A stretch of 64,000 nucleotides of DNA, from assembly GCA_964017155.1 (NCBI GenBank), contig OZ024865.1, forward strand, positions 44,621,634 through 44,685,633, written 5' to 3'. The notes under the pieces are model-generated. The model was not told the DNA's origin and ran no database searches. It was given only the letters and a program-made list of their open reading frames with translations. The stretch is from Oasisia sp. SBJ-2009 (Eukaryota; Annelida; Polychaeta; Sabellida; Siboglinidae). Positions 30,979 to 44,131 of this stretch are shown here, one piece after another; position 1 is the first letter of the stretch, and each line of letters opens with the position of its first letter. A program made the position numbers and the translations under genes.

Positions 30979-31609
30979 AGCACAGCCGGCGGGAACAAAA
31001 ACGTGGATTACCAATCAACCAAACACAATATAGATAAGAAATATGGCGTGGAATTGTGGGAAATATACCACAGGTGTGGCGAGGCACCTAAGCACACAGA
31101 CGGACGTGGAGATGTTGTCTTTGTGTCTTGTGCACCGGCAGACACAAAGAGGATTAGGTAAGTACCCAGGTAACTGCTTAAGTCAGCTCGGTCCACTGAG
31201 CTGCTTATATCTTGACACACACATCACTGCTTAGCAGGCGGTTATCTTGACCACAAAGTGGACAATCAGCCTGCAGCTGAAACCAGGTTGACCATAAGGA
31301 ATGACCATATGCTATGATCACAGTGCTGCGATCGTGAGACAATTTCATTTCGACGCATTAGTTCAGTAAACCGGGAAGGAAAACCAATTACGCCGGTCAA
31401 TAGAATAAAAAAGTTGTGCAATCAGGCCATGTTCTGGTCAGTTTCTCTGGCGCTGGACTCAATCATGTCTACCAGCAGTGGTCAAGCCATGTGGGTGGGT
31501 CATTGTTATGTGGCCACGGTGGTTTAAAGTAATTTTTATAATGGTACATAGTTTGTTCTACAAGTAAATATGTAAACATATTTATGACAATAACCCAAGT
31601 TGTGATAAT
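30979..31609. other. unique DNA right of the minisatellite
   Basis: No gene or repeat identified. Confidence 0.4.
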
Positions 31610-31792
31610 ACCATGAACAGAGACCAGGGATACCATCTGTCTGCCATCTACAATCAAATCATCCCACCGAAATCTGAGGCAACACACGTGACACCAGTAC
31701 GTGAACAAGGTCTGTAGACGACGGATCGAAACGTCGTACTCGCTTCAACAAAAATGCTCCAATGTAAGTAAATCATACTAAAATTGTGATAA
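31610..31792 (+). mobile_element. Penelope-like element 3' fragment (copy C)
   Basis: One-armed relative of 4040-4436. It starts ACCATGAACAGAGACCAGGG (reading [16 protein letters not shown]), passes the shared CCGAAATCTGAGGCAACACA and GTGAACAAGG, and ends ATGCTCCAATGTAAGTAA. The coding words are the end of a Penelope-like GIY-YIG domain; the rest is 3' untranslated. Confidence 0.55.
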
Positions 31793-32754
31793 TACAGTTG
31801 TGGCAATATCATTTCGACTTGTTAAACTAACACTGCAAGAGTACAGTACAAAAACAATAATTGTTTAGCAAAAGAGTCTCAAAAACATCTCTGGTTGCAA
31901 CAATATAGTTGTGACATTAGAACCGTGGTTGTGACAATAAACAAAGTAAACAATAAGATAACATACTAAATCAACTTTAATATTATATATATATATTCAA
32001 GTATATATATACACACACACCCCCCTCCACCCCCCCCCCCCCCTCCACACACACACAGGTAAACCTTACAATGATCATCCGGGATATTTTATCAGTCCAT
32101 CCCAACATTTTTGGTTTTCCGTCTAACTTATTATGCAACCTTTTCTGCTCTTTAAAATACATGGTGCACAATCATTTTACATTTATTTCGCATGGTTCTG
32201 CAGATCATATGTGGCCACTCTCACATTTTCCTAAAACAAAGATATAAAAGTGCCATTTTTCATAAAATAAATAAAAAATCAAGACACTCACAGAAAAGGC
32301 GGCAATTTAAATATTTTAAGCATCTTAACGAGTTATTTCAAGAAAAGGACAAATCACATCTTCAATTAGAAAAGTAAATAGCATCAGTAAATAACTGTAG
32401 GTAACTACCATTTTTGAAACTGGCAGATCAAAAGGTCAAGCCAAAGATCAGGGGAAACATACAGACATGAACACCTCAGAGGAGATGCACTTACGAAGGT
32501 CCCAAAGTTAACATATTAATCACAGATGACTTTATGACAAAAATAACCACCGATCTGACTCTGTATTTTCGACCGTTTATCATGTGACATCCTTGAGACC
32601 GGATCACCAGTAATTCACCGTGTCTTGGAGACGATTTATCCCGTCCAAGTAGATATATCTCAAGCTGCACGTCGTAACCTAACCAGACAGTAATTGCATC
32701 GGACGGGCCCAGTGCCACTATACGTCCAGGTTTGGTGACAGTGAATTATGCATG
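31793..32754. other. AT-rich intergenic DNA with TA/CA/C tract
   Basis: Positions 31985-32060 hold TA repeats, CA repeats and a 14-base C run. No gene recognised in the rest. Confidence 0.45.
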
Positions 32755-33070
32755 AATGCGGTACAGTGCTTGGACCACATCGACATAAATGACTTTTAGC
32801 ACGACGTCAAACCCTCGGGAGAGACGCCGCGTCGGCGATCGACGTCAAAAGAAAGGATCCGGTTCGGCGTTTTTTCTCCGTTTCAAAGATCCATAAAGTT
32901 TGATGTCATTAACGTGATTACGAGAGCACAGAGGCCCTCGCGCGGACTGGTAAAACATTAATGTAAAATCTTTATGGGATGTTCATTTTATGAAAATCCT
33001 CCACCACAAAGAGAAAGGTTGTGTGCTCGGGAGCATACATTAAGTTGTGTGCTCGGGAGCATACATTAGA
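32755..33070. promoter_or_regulatory. CpG-rich non-coding island
   Basis: Stands out from AT-rich surroundings by CpG words (GACGCCGCGTCGGCGATCG). It carries a TCF/LEF-like TCAAAGAT, and TTTATGGG and CATAAAGT words like caudal/Hox sites. A 26-bp direct duplication (33018-33069, containing TGCTCGGGAGCA) follows. No open frame. Regulatory role is inference. Confidence 0.3.
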
Positions 33071-34290
33071 CGGTGACGCTATTATTAGGACGAAGACGGA
33101 GAATTAGTCATTGGCAAACAACACAGCGACTATAAAACAACATAATGGACCACAAGATGGCGGTTGATGTTCTGCTGACATTCAAGGAGCTCTCTAAATA
33201 ACTCTCCACATCTAAGTTAAGATCTAAATCTTTTTCATATTTTGTTGTTACATTTCCTTAACACATAAGGAACAGCTCAATCATTTCTTTCTCAAGAAAT
33301 CTTTTCTGCACCGTAATATTAATTCTAGAGCAAAGTGCACCTCAGGTATTGATTAGTAAAACAACCCTGCAATATGAAAAAATATATAGGTTTTAAACCC
33401 ATATATTTTTTCGTATTGCAGGGTTAAAATAGTAAACCGTTTACTATTTTACAAATTAAGTAATATTCAGGTTTTTAACATTTGTTTTGATTTATCGACT
33501 GTCTGAATATTTCCTGATTATACAACAAACATAATGCAGCCTTACACTAATAAATAAAGGAATAAGCATTGAGATATATTTAGTTATCCCAGGTATGAAA
33601 AAGCTCTCTGGACACACAAAACATCTGTGATGTAAATATAATTAAATAACTCTGAGTTGTCATGTTTTAAAAATATTGTCAACTGTTAAAGAGACAGATG
33701 ATCTAAGAAAGTGAGCGATTGAAGAAATAATAAATGGTCATACTTTGTTTGCTGGTTTTAATTAAATAGTTCGGCCAGTATGTAAAATTATATATACAAA
33801 ATGAAGTAATTTCAAAAACATGCTTGTCATTTGTTGTGTTGGTTCTTTTTGAAAGTTGCCAATAAACTGTATGTTTAGTTTATTGCTTCAGTCATCCAGG
33901 CTGGAAGATGTGTTGAAAATTAGACGCTTGCTGTGATATTCCCAAAACAAAGATGATTTACAATAATACTATCATTAGCAGTTAACGAGAAGTATCAGTT
34001 TTGATACTGCGTGCACATCCTAGCAGGCAAAGTCAGTTGAAAATACACGATTTTAACGTGAAGTTTGTTTAACTTATCAGCGTTGGTTGAACAAACCTCG
34101 TCAAAATCACATATTTCCAACAAATTTGATAATTTGTTACGTCTTTCTACAAAACGTAACTTTTTTACAAACCCTCAAAATTTAAGCACAACGAAACCAA
34201 CCATAGGCCCCTTGTATCATCTATCAACCAACTGCCCATCATCTATCGTACAGTACGATATTAATAATGCTAAAAACACAAATACCATGT
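33071..34290. other. AT-rich intergenic DNA with a hairpin pair
   Basis: Holds the inverted repeats at 33363-33452 (listed separately). Otherwise no gene or repeat recognised. Confidence 0.4.
33363..33452. repeat. two adjacent hairpins
   Basis: Stem of about 30 bp (AACCCTGCAATATGAAAAAA against its reversed copy near 33400-33427), followed at once by the palindrome TAAACCGTTTA within AAAATAGTAAACCGTTTACT. The outer stem also pairs TAGTAAAAC with TTTTAACC-type flanks imperfectly. Confidence 0.75.
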
Positions 34291-34610
34291 GGAAAATCAC
34301 GCGGCTGTAATCGAGTATATTGCGACCCTCGAAACGCCGCCGAGACGTCAAGTTTGCGGGAAGGCGTGATTTGTTACCTGGCTCGGAGTGCGGAAGCAGG
34401 TGTGTGGTGGCCGGGAGGTGTCGGGAGCCCGAGGGAGACGGAGGACACAGGTGGGAAGAGTCCATACAAGGCCTGATGACAGCCCTGTCTGGACTGGGCA
34501 GGTGGTCAATGGGTCCGTGGGGACTCGTCTGTCTGACAAATGACCTGGTCAGTAGCCACTGGTCAGGCCAAACGTTCTTTCAGCACTCGTGGCGGTAACT
34601 TTATCCAATT
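34290..34610. promoter_or_regulatory. CpG-richer island
   Basis: GC- and CpG-rich patch (GCGACCCTCGAAACGCCGCC) in AT-rich DNA. Overlapping frames of 60-90 codons in both strands are low in complexity and show no family resemblance, so I treat it as non-coding. Confidence 0.25.
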
Positions 34611-34713
34611 TATATACTGTACTATAATGTCATTGTCGTAATTTTTTATTCATTTAATTTATTAATTTACTACTGTTATTTTAAATAGTCTGATTTAAAT
34701 GCCATTTAGTATA

Positions 34714-34715
<2 letters not shown>

Positions 34716-34746
<31 letters not shown>
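34716..34746. repeat. (TA)n microsatellite
   Basis: Uninterrupted TA run of about 31 bp. Confidence 0.95.
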
Positions 34747-34750
<4 letters not shown>

Positions 34751-34935
34751 TTAATATAAGTATTTTTTATTTCAATTTTTGACATTTATTTATTACTACT
34801 ACTATTATTATTTTATTAGCATCAATATAAACTATATATTTATCAAAAGATTTATTGTATGTATTTATGTATATATGTATGTATGTTGGGTATTATGATG
34901 GCCCATTGAAAATCACGATCTACCATGTGACATGA

Positions 34936-34987
34936 TTACCATTATTATGTATTTTATGACAATTTTTTTTAAATGCTACGCTATTTA
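34936..34987. repeat. second copy of an unnamed dispersed repeat
   Basis: Shares TTATTATGTATTTTATGAC and TGCTACGCTATTTA with 10356-10420. Family not known. Confidence 0.5.
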
Positions 34988-34989
34988 GA

Positions 34990-35136
34990 CCATTGCTCTT
35001 TCTCAACACCCTAACCATAACCATTGCTCTTTCTCAACACCATAACCATGACCATTGCTCTTTCTCAACACCCTAACCATAACCATTGCTCTTTCTCAAC
35101 ACCCTCAAAACCATAACCATTGCTCTTTCTCAACAC
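34990..35136. repeat. 31-bp tandem repeat, about 5 units
   Basis: Unit begins CCATTGCTCTTTCTCAACAC and continues CCTAACCATAA, with one 34-bp variant. It abuts the dispersed repeat at 34936. Confidence 0.9.
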
Positions 35137-36258
35137 CCATATTTATTCAACGTTTCACATCAATGGTATATTATTAACACCCTATAACCATTTACCCAAT
35201 GCCTCTTTCTTGACAATCTACTAATAACCTGTTGCTCATTCTTACCTATTTACCCACAACCCTTTCCAATTTCCCACCCCAGCTCCTTGTCCCACCTCTC
35301 TCCTCCCTGTCTCACTCAGCCTCTGTCCTTTCTGTACTCCCCGTCGTGTGCACACATAACTATTTATCTACCCGGTTAAGACCATATTATCGTCACATCA
35401 CGTTTGCCTAAAACGAGCAACTGTCAAATCTCGGGGAAAAACGGACACTCATAAACCTTCGACTCGCCCGCAGACCAATTATTACTCCTGGTGGGATCGA
35501 TGGCAACCATGAATTTCCATTTCACCGTCGCTTCGACCAGAATCGCAATTATACACGCGACAACACTCTGACATTTGTAGACTTGTCCTGTGAGAGTTTT
35601 GATGCTCGCCCATGCATGCTTCATGCAATAAAAGCGCAGTGTTCTTAACTTTTTTCACTTACCGTCGTTTATCAGAAAAACCGTTACGGCTCTACCGGCT
35701 CAAGATTAATCGGAATATAAAACCCACAAATTACCTCAGCCTTTCATTTTGTGTGCATTTAATGACACTTATTAAAACGTGGAGTGCAAAGATTACACGA
35801 CAGTAATAAGTATGAAGTAGTAAAACATTGCAAATGTGTGTGATATTTTACATATGGGTCTAATGAGACGGCAGTTTATTGCATTATAATGTCGCAATAA
35901 AAAATTAGGTAAGACCAGAAATTAAAACACCAACTATAAAATATATAGCACCTGAAGCGAATATTTCTTTTACAATTTAGTTATAGTATTGATATTACTA
36001 TCTAAAGTCAATCGGTGTTGTTGAAATAACATGTTGATTCATGGTACAGTCTACAGAGTGACCCTCCCTCCTCTTCTCTGCCTTCCTCTCTCCTTCTCCC
36101 CTCCAATCCTATGACAATTTCCCGTCTGTTATTAGTACAACCACCATAACTATTGTTTTCATTTGTGTGTGTTGACAATGTCTCCACATATCGCCTCCTT
36201 CTTCTTTGGATATGAGAATGACAACAACAAGGTTTAATTTTATTGGCTAACGGCGTTT
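35137..36258. other. intergenic DNA
   Basis: No gene recognised. A homeodomain-type word GATTAATCGG lies near 35704. Otherwise AT-rich. Confidence 0.35.
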
Positions 36259-36784
36259 CTCTCCCTCCTTCCTTTCCTCCCTCCCTCCTTTCCTCCCTCC
36301 ATCCTTTCCTCCCTCCCTCCTTTCCTCCCTCCCTCCTTTCCTCCCTCCATCCTTTCCTCCCTCCCTCCTTTCCTCCCTCCCTCCTTTCCTCCCTCCATCC
36401 TTTCCTCCCTCCATCCTTTCCTCCCTCCCTCCTTTCCTCCCTCCATCCTTTCCTCCCTCCCTCCTTTCCTCCCTCCCTCCTTTGTTCCCTCCTTTACTCC
36501 CTCATTTACTTCCTCACTTACTCCCTTATTTACTTCCTCATTTACTCCACCCCTTCCTCCTTTACTCCCCCTTTACTCCCTCTCTCCTTTACTCCCTCAT
36601 TTCCTCCATCGTTTACTTCCTCATTTACTCACTCCCTTCCTACTTTGCTCCCTCCTTTACTCCCTCTTTTACTCCCACATTTACTCCCTCCCTCCCTCCC
36701 TCCCTCCCTCCCTCCCTCCCTCCCTCCCTCCCTCCCTCCCTCCCTCCCTCCCTCCCTCCCTCCCTCCCTCCCTCCCTCCCTCCC
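36259..36784. repeat. polypyrimidine arrays ending in perfect (CCCT)n
   Basis: 12-bp units (CTCCTTTCCTCC and an ATCC variant) to 36480, a decayed TTTACTCCCTC section to about 36680, then about 98 bp of perfect CCCT. Frames through it encode only Pro/Ser/Leu repeats. Confidence 0.95.
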
Positions 36785-39700
36785 CTAAACAGTAATAATT
36801 CAACAACTATTCAGCCACAAGATACAGTCTCACAGAGAGACCGTGAGAGACCCGCTAGATCTCTCCATCTCCCCACTGCACACATTACGCTGTGCTGGAA
36901 CCCTCGCCATTTGTAATACCCAATAGAAATCTAATCGTCACGTCATCTCAGTTTGACATTTGATGTGCCTGGCTCAATATCTGTCTGGCACGGCTGGCAC
37001 GAAGGCAATGTCTCCGTCCCACGGAGACGTCAACTTCACCCGTGTGTCACCAGGCGGGGGGACAGTCATGTGACCACTTGTGATTGAAAAACAGATATTG
37101 GCATTATCATTGTATATAGTGCCTCTGTCAGGTTAATACAGCAAGTTAAATCTTGTATAGTAAGTCAGTCCTGTAGTAAAACAATAATCATGTAATTATA
37201 CAGAAGAGCCTTGCTATTAAGATCACCTTCGTGACTGGGAAAATGTGACCTGATTAGCGAGGTGACCTTATTTGTTAAACTAATTTCCTATGTAGTACAA
37301 AACAAATAATTTAATGAACTTATCATTCTTGTACCAAAAAAAACAAGCAAGCAAACTACACCAATAACACCATAACATATTTATTAGCCCCTTGTGGGAA
37401 TTAAACCCCTAGGATAAAAGCCCCTCTTTACAGAAATTACACACACATATATATATATATATATTTAAACTATTCTTGTGATCTTATTTCCTATATATAT
37501 ACAATCTCAAGTCATGCTAAATATGTTTTATGTAGAAAACAAAGTCCAAGAAAAAATAACGGAAAGTTATCGAAAATAAGCGGGAAGTCACTGGTTGACC
37601 TGTGTCCAGAAGGACGTTTATCTGACACGGTTCTCCCAGAGTGGCTTCTGACCGAGAGGCTAATGTCCAGTGGAACGCTTGACCACACGTCCCACAGTCC
37701 TGAGAGTGCCACTAACTCATGTCCACTTGTTGTTGTCCGGCGCTGCGGTCATTAATACCTTACGTATTGATTGGACACTATGTAAATTACCTGGAGAGGT
37801 TTCCTGGACCGGTCAAGTGCATCTGGACAGTCTTGGAGCAGCGGAGATCTCGACTAATTGGTCACACAATGAGTGTCGGTGTTCGCACCACTGGGGAGCA
37901 GCCATTGTGTGAAGATGTTTACCTCTCTAGTCACAAGGAACGGCAGTACTAACCAGCCCAATGTTCCCAGTAGGAATTGGATGGCATCGGAAACGGTTTG
38001 TGTTAGAAAATGTTGGAATTTGTTAAAACTGTTAAGTAAATCACGACTGTTATGAATTTGTGACGTTTCTGTTGCATTTTGATTCAATAAGTTAGCAAAG
38101 ATTTGTATTTATTTAAAACTACTTGTTTGATCTTCCAGTCTTAAGTATTGATAACTGAAACTATTGGAATTGTCCATAGTTGACCTGTGTTGTTTATATA
38201 GGCTTGTCAATCAGTAAACTTTCTTTAAGCCATAAGTTTAATAATTTTTAAAGTACATGTATAGTCAGCATGTTCTTTCCCCTTGATGTGAAGTGTTGGT
38301 GGTCACATGATGTTTTCCAGTTTTCCATTAGTTGTTCTTTGGATAGGTTTATTGTACCGTTAAACACATATTATGCCAACTTATATATTTCTAATATTGA
38401 TATCTCAATGTATTTCACACTTTCCACCTGGCTGTAGTTAATGGAAAAACCATCGGCCATATTGTCACACTGCCAGAAAAACAGATACAATATAGATCTA
38501 CAATTGTCTTAACAAGAAAGCTGCACCATTGCCAGAGGGACAAGTGGATGAGAGAGGAAAGTGCTGCCTGTAATCAACATATATGTACACACTATTTGCT
38601 CTCAGGTAGTAATCTTAGCCACACGGCCTAAGGCAAGCCGCATTCTATCACATGTCAATAATCATGGCAACCTGCCACTCGCATTGTCATTAAGATTACC
38701 GGGTACTCAGGAAGACTGCGAGAAAGGTCTGTGTGAGAAAGGTCTGTGTGAGAGGACCAGGTCCGTTGCATATCCCACTACCCATAAGTTATACAATTTA
38801 TATCACATAATTATTACGCAATTAGTATCATTATTAGCATATTAATATGATTTTTTAATGATAGATTAGCTATGTTATTTTCCCACATTTAACCCCGTCT
38901 ATATGTATTTTTATTATTTACTCTTAATTAACAACTATTTGAACTTCACTGATCACTACTGAATATTTTATCAGAGGGTCAATGAAAGGTTATGCATTTA
39001 CTCCCTGAGTGATTTTCATAGAGTCTTTTAATTCCCTCTCCAATTATGGACCTGAGGCAGGCAGATAATTATATTTACCTTGGTAACTTGTCTAGCTGGA
39101 AAATTTAAAACAATTCAATTCTCACAGGTAGGCTAAAGGCTCATGGCAAAAATAACTATTGTTTTCATAAATACATCAACAATAGGTAGAACAACGACCA
39201 ATGACCCAAGGAAGTGAATGTAAAAATATACACAATAACAAGTGGACCTCAGAACTGTCAGGAGATGCGGTTACAAATAATATAATGCCCCAAAGTTAGC
39301 ATAGCTGTCATAGATTTCTATGGAACAGTCGGATTAACTGTTAGCCTGGGCTTGGGCATCACCAGGCGGGGAACGACTGGAGACTGAGGGATTGTGTAAA
39401 GGGAGATTAGGGTGGATTGAGGGGATTAGTGGGAATGGGGGACGGGGAGTGGATTAGGACGGGAGACGGCAATGTGACAAGAAAACGAAAACAATCAACT
39501 GTATAAGGACTGTGGCCTAATTCGTCCCAGACAACCGCAAAAGACAGAATACAATGACCAATTTAATTCTGGAGGCAGCCACAGTGCCAAGGCGCCAGAC
39601 ATATCAATTACCACGGCTGGGTAAATATCGGTCAGTCTCCATCGGGGAGAGGGAGAGAGTCCAAGAATGGGGTCTACACCACAGAATGGATGGGATCCTC

Positions 39701-40190
39701 CACTGTCTGCCGTAGACCTAATCACTTCCCCAACGGTAGTGCCAGTTTTTTTATGAGTAGGCGTTGTTGGAGATTGGGTCTGGTCCTCCGGAGACCGGGT
39801 CTAAAGTGCTTGTCATTTGCCGAAACTGTTTGCTACAGACATCCCCACTTCACATGTGTCTTGTCTCAGCAGGAGACAGAGGGTGGCCAGCCGGGTCTGC
39901 TTATAAAGTCAAGCCACAGCCAACATGTACTTGACACCTGCCAGACAGCCATAACCTCTACAAAAAAGTCGCAACGTTTTTTGTTGTTTTGATTTCGAGG
40001 ATAATGAGCTGTAATTAACGACACCTCACTTGTTGAAATATCTTCAGTTCTGTTTAGGCAACAAAGCAAATTGTAGAGCCAAGGATCAGGGGAAAGAAAA
40101 TAAATTAAATAAACATGTTGTAAATATTAATTGCTAATTCTATTTAGCGGAATGCATTTTGTTGTGGTAGGACAATCATTCATCCCAACC
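36785..40190. other. gene-poor intergenic DNA
   Basis: No coding sequence recognised in 3.4 kb. A short (TA)n lies near 37447-37465. GC-richer patches (about 36950-37075, 37640-37920, 39490-39730) have no convincing frames. Confidence 0.4.
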
Positions 40191-40937
40191 ACATGTCCAT
40201 TAGCCCACCCAAACCCACCAGCTAACCTACCCTCCAATCCATCAGCCCACCCAACAGCCGAACCACCCATGTATTAGCCCAATTACCCATCCACTAGCCT
40301 AACCATCCAGCCACCTACCTACTAGTCTAATCACCCATCTTACCAGGATACATCCACTAGCCCAACCACCCATCCACTAGCCCAACCACCCATCCACTAG
40401 CCCAACCACCCAACCACCAGCTAACCCTCCCATCCACTAGCCCAACCACCCAACCACCAGCTAACCCTCCCATCCACTAGCCCAACCACCCATCCACCAG
40501 CTAACCCTCCCATCCACTAGACCAACCTCCCAACCACCAGCTAACCCTCCCATCCACTAGCCCAACCACCAGCTAACCCTCCCATCCACTAGCCCAACCA
40601 CCAGCTAACCCTCCCATCCACTAGCCCAACCACCCAACCACCAGCCAACCCTCCCATCCACTAGCCCAACCACCCAACCACCAGCTAACCCTCCCATCCA
40701 CTAGCCCAACCACCCAACCACCAGCTAACCCTCCCATCCACTAGCCCAACCACCAGCTAACCCTCCCATCCACTAGCCCAACCACCAGTCAACCCTCCCA
40801 TCCACTAGCCCAACCACCCAACCACCAGCTAACTCTCCCATCCACTAGCCCAACCACCCAACCACCAGCCAACCCTCCCATCCACTAGCCCAACCACCCT
40901 CCCACCAGCCAACCCTCCCATCCACTAGCCCAACCAT
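40191..40937. repeat. 40/32-bp minisatellite
   Basis: Units of 40 bp (CCACTAGCCCAACCACCCAA then CCACCAGCTAACCCTCCCAT) and a 32-bp form lacking one CCCAACCA block. The left 150 bp is degenerate. Each unit has a telomere-like CTAACCCT, but the array is not telomeric. Confidence 0.95.
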
Positions 40938-42363
40938 CTTACAGTAATGTTATTCATCCACTTCTTATCTGAAAATCGATTGTGTTAAAATTAAATTCAG
41001 TCAACTCTATTAGTTTCCATAATGCAACATCCTTCCCTCCAAAGAAACATGGCAACGAACCAGATCTAATGTTCACTGAGGCGAACACCGAAACTCTCCT
41101 GGAAGCAGTACTGCCCTCTGGGGACAGAGACCGTAAGGACTCAGAATGTTTGGCGTGAATTCAGAACACTTACACTATAGACCTGTGTCTATACCAGGGA
41201 ATCCCACATCGCACTATGTCAAGCAGGGCCTGAATTACACATTGATTTCCGACAACAAGTTGGTAATTCCCCCCGGCCCGTTGCAGCTCTCCTCTGGGGG
41301 AGGAATCAAACAACCAACCATCAGTGGAGATGAAGATCATGTGACACATAAATCCACCAATGGTTGGTGTCTGCTGTATATGTAAACAAGACAAGGATGC
41401 CAGAGGGAAACTAGGGGTATTAAACACCGTTGTACACATTGTAGTAGTTAACTCAGACTCAATGAAGTGTTTCATTAAATTAGGAAGAATGTGTGAAATA
41501 ACTTTTTCTTCAGATCACAATTTATTAAGTTTAATCACGTCAACATTTGAAAAACGGGAGAATGCCAACATCAATGTAGGACATATTTATGTTCAATTTA
41601 AGCCTACATACAGACTATTATAAAAATACGGCAAATTATTCCAACATAAAATGCAAAATATTTAACTGTGTATTTAAATAGTATTCACTGTTTTAGTGAA
41701 TACTATTTAAATATTAACAAGAAGCAACAACGAAGAAGATCAGTATAACAATGCAATGTAGCATTTTAGGTTTTCTTATACTTTAAATAATATTTTTAAA
41801 CATGAATATTATCCAAAATTACACATGGCATGATACCAGAAACTCTTTTGCTTAACTAAAGATTAAATAATGTTACATCTTTATTGGATATCAGTTTGGT
41901 CTATATTAAAAACATACCAGCATTAACATAATAATTACATCATTTGTTTCAGTTATTTATTTTCCTTACATATGCTTAGTGAGAACGGGTTCTTTCTCAT
42001 AGCCAGCCAGTGTTTATAACTAACATCTTCCAGGCCAGGAATCAGCTCAGTCGCTCTTCGTAGTAAAAACAAAACATGGTCAGCTGAACACATGTGAGCC
42101 ATGTCGAGATAGGGCAGAGTATACATTGTACAGGTCTAATCAGACTAAGTCTGTGCCAAGACCAGTGGCTTATAGAGCATTCAGGATTAACATATTGGGT
42201 CGATCCAGCAGCTCTGGGGTGACTGGTGAGGTATGCTCAGTTTGTGTATCTCTAGTGATGCGCGGTATGTTTCAGATCAAGGTGCCTGTGATTAGAACCA
42301 CATGACATGTTGTTGTGCTACTCAATTGATCAGTGGTTGTAAGATAAACAAAGCAATCAGATT
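40938..42363. other. intergenic DNA with a perfect hairpin
   Basis: No gene recognised. Contains the hairpin at 41671-41713, listed separately. Confidence 0.4.
41671..41713. repeat. perfect 19-bp hairpin
   Basis: TATTTAAATAGTATTCACT, a 5-base loop GTTTT, then the exact reverse complement. It is AT-rich, with no neighbouring gene to terminate. Confidence 0.9.
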
Positions 42364-42385
42364 GAGAGAGAGAGAGAGAGAGGGG

Positions 42386-42423
<38 letters not shown>

Positions 42424-42465
42424 TAGAGAGAGAGAGAGGGAGACTCAGAGAGAGAGAGAGAGAGG

Positions 42466-42499
<34 letters not shown>

Positions 42500-42505
42500 G
42501 AGAGA

Positions 42506-42546
<41 letters not shown>

Positions 42547-42872
42547 AGAGAGGGAAAGAGAGAGAGGGAGAGAGGGGGAAAGAGAGAGTCAGAGAGAGAC
42601 AGAGACACAGAGAGGGAGAGAGACAGAGAGGGAGAGGGAGAGAGAGGGAAAGAGAGAGAGGGAGAGAGGGAGAGGGAGAGAGAGAGGGAGAGGGAGAGAG
42701 AGGGAAAGAGAGAGAGGGAGAGAGGGAGAGGGAGAGAGAGAGAGGGAGAGGGAGAGAGAGGGAAAGAGAGAGAGGGAGAGAGGGGGAAAGAGAGAGTCAG
42801 AGAGAGACAGAGACACAGAGAGGGAGAGAGACAGAGAGAGAGAGGGAGAGAGGGAGAGAGAGGGAGAGGGAG
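42364..42872. repeat. GA-rich microsatellite tract
   Basis: About 510 bp of GAGA/GGGAGA on the plus strand, with an internal duplication of a larger block (GTCAGAGAGAGACAGAGACA occurs near 42589 and 42796). Minus-strand frames encode only Ser/Leu/Pro repeats. Confidence 0.95.
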
Positions 42873-43862
42873 AGCGTGTGTGTGAAACTGTAGCCACAGT
42901 TCAAACAAGACACTCTGATAGAGATCAAGTAAGTAGACTTTCCCTCCATCATCATAAAAACCAATCAATCGATCAGTTTTGTTTTAACACCACACATCTC
43001 TATGAAGTAGATTCAGGGGGCTTTACTTACATTTCACATATAGTAAAAAACAGCTTACGAATGTAAAAATTATGTAACATCACAATGTCTATGCATTACA
43101 AAAGATCAGCATATCAAAAGTAAGGCAATAAAGAAAATAATCATAATGTAAACAATTAAATACAGGCTATTTAACCAGAAATGTGTTCAGGTCCTTCCTA
43201 AAATGTCCAGAGGCACGTTGTGATCTAAGCTGTAAATTCCTGTGCATGAAAAAGCTCTTCAGCCGAAATGTCCCAGGTTAATACCAGGACTGATGAGAGC
43301 CTGGTCAGCCAAACACAGACAGCGATAAGGAACGTAAACTAAACTCTGAACTGACTATATACCACAGCCAATATTATACACCAAGGGATGTGGTCACATC
43401 TAAAAACATTCGATTACGAATATTACTCGAAGGCATTGTACGAATATGATCAAGGGTGTGATTAGTCAGAAAATGAGTGCACTCAATCATGATTATTGCA
43501 ACATGGAATCATGATTGCATTGCCGGATGAGTCACATTACCTGAACAGTGTTTACATTTCCCAGGCGGTTACGAGATGTAGGATTACACATAGGCAACTG
43601 GAAGAGATGTAGGCAAATTGGAGTTTCCAAATGGGATTGAGTTATAACCTAGTGTTTATACCATAGGTGGCGTAAGAATATAAACATGCACCAAAATGAT
43701 TATGATTGTGATTACTTCGACAACATTGCATTATAAATCTAGATACCAGTCCTCGCATTTTTTGTAAGAACAAAGTTAATTTTGGATGGGTAAAAACTTG
43801 ACTTGGTGACTGGAATTTTGAAGAGCTAAATTTGTTTTATATTATTCAATCTGCACATGTGT
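42873..43862. other. intergenic DNA
   Basis: No gene recognised. A short MITE-like trace, TTGGATGGGTAAAAACTT, lies near 43782, just left of the bounded copy. Confidence 0.4.
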
Positions 43863-44131
43863 CATAGCTTTACGCAGAAATCCGTCCACCCATCCAATAA
43901 ACCGTTGTGGACAGGTATAAGTAAGGTTGGACGGGTAAAAAATTGAAAGAGCAAAAAAAGGTGTTAACAAACCACCGATATTGTCAGTCATGCCTTAGAA
44001 GTGAGTGTAAATGGTGTCACGTATGTTTGTAGCCCATGTCAGGTCATCAGACACATTTAAAGTTTGTAAACATCCAGGTTTAGACCAAAACATGTGTGAC
44101 TGGCAATAATTTGGTCTTGCATAAAGCCGTG
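43863..44131 (+). mobile_element. hAT-type MITE, copy 2
   Basis: Bounded by an exact 8-bp duplication ACATGTGT (43855-43862 and 44132-44139). Ends CATAGCTTTACGCAGA and, reversed, CACGGCTTTATGCAAGA. The interior is collinear with copy 1 (GTGAGTGTAAATGGTGTCA, TGTTTGTAGCCCATG). Confidence 0.88.

Noticed and set aside
28493..31087. Long minus-strand frames (up to about 346 codons) with YLYTLTTCT-type repeats
   Set aside because: They are translations of the 17/23-bp minisatellite. The unit lengths are not multiples of 3, so every minus frame stays open with the same periodic peptide.
33018..33069. Possible binding-site array in a 26-bp duplication
   Set aside because: Only two copies. Its internal TGCTCGGGAGCA palindrome is short, so it is noted only with the neighbouring island.
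36243..36916. Pro/Ser-rich frames
   Set aside because: Translated CCCT/CCTT simple repeat.
40191..40937. Interstitial telomere array
   Set aside because: Each 32-40-bp unit has only one CTAACCCT; there is no run of hexamers.
42357..42968. 203-codon Ser/Leu/Pro minus-strand frame
   Set aside because: Translated GA-rich microsatellite.
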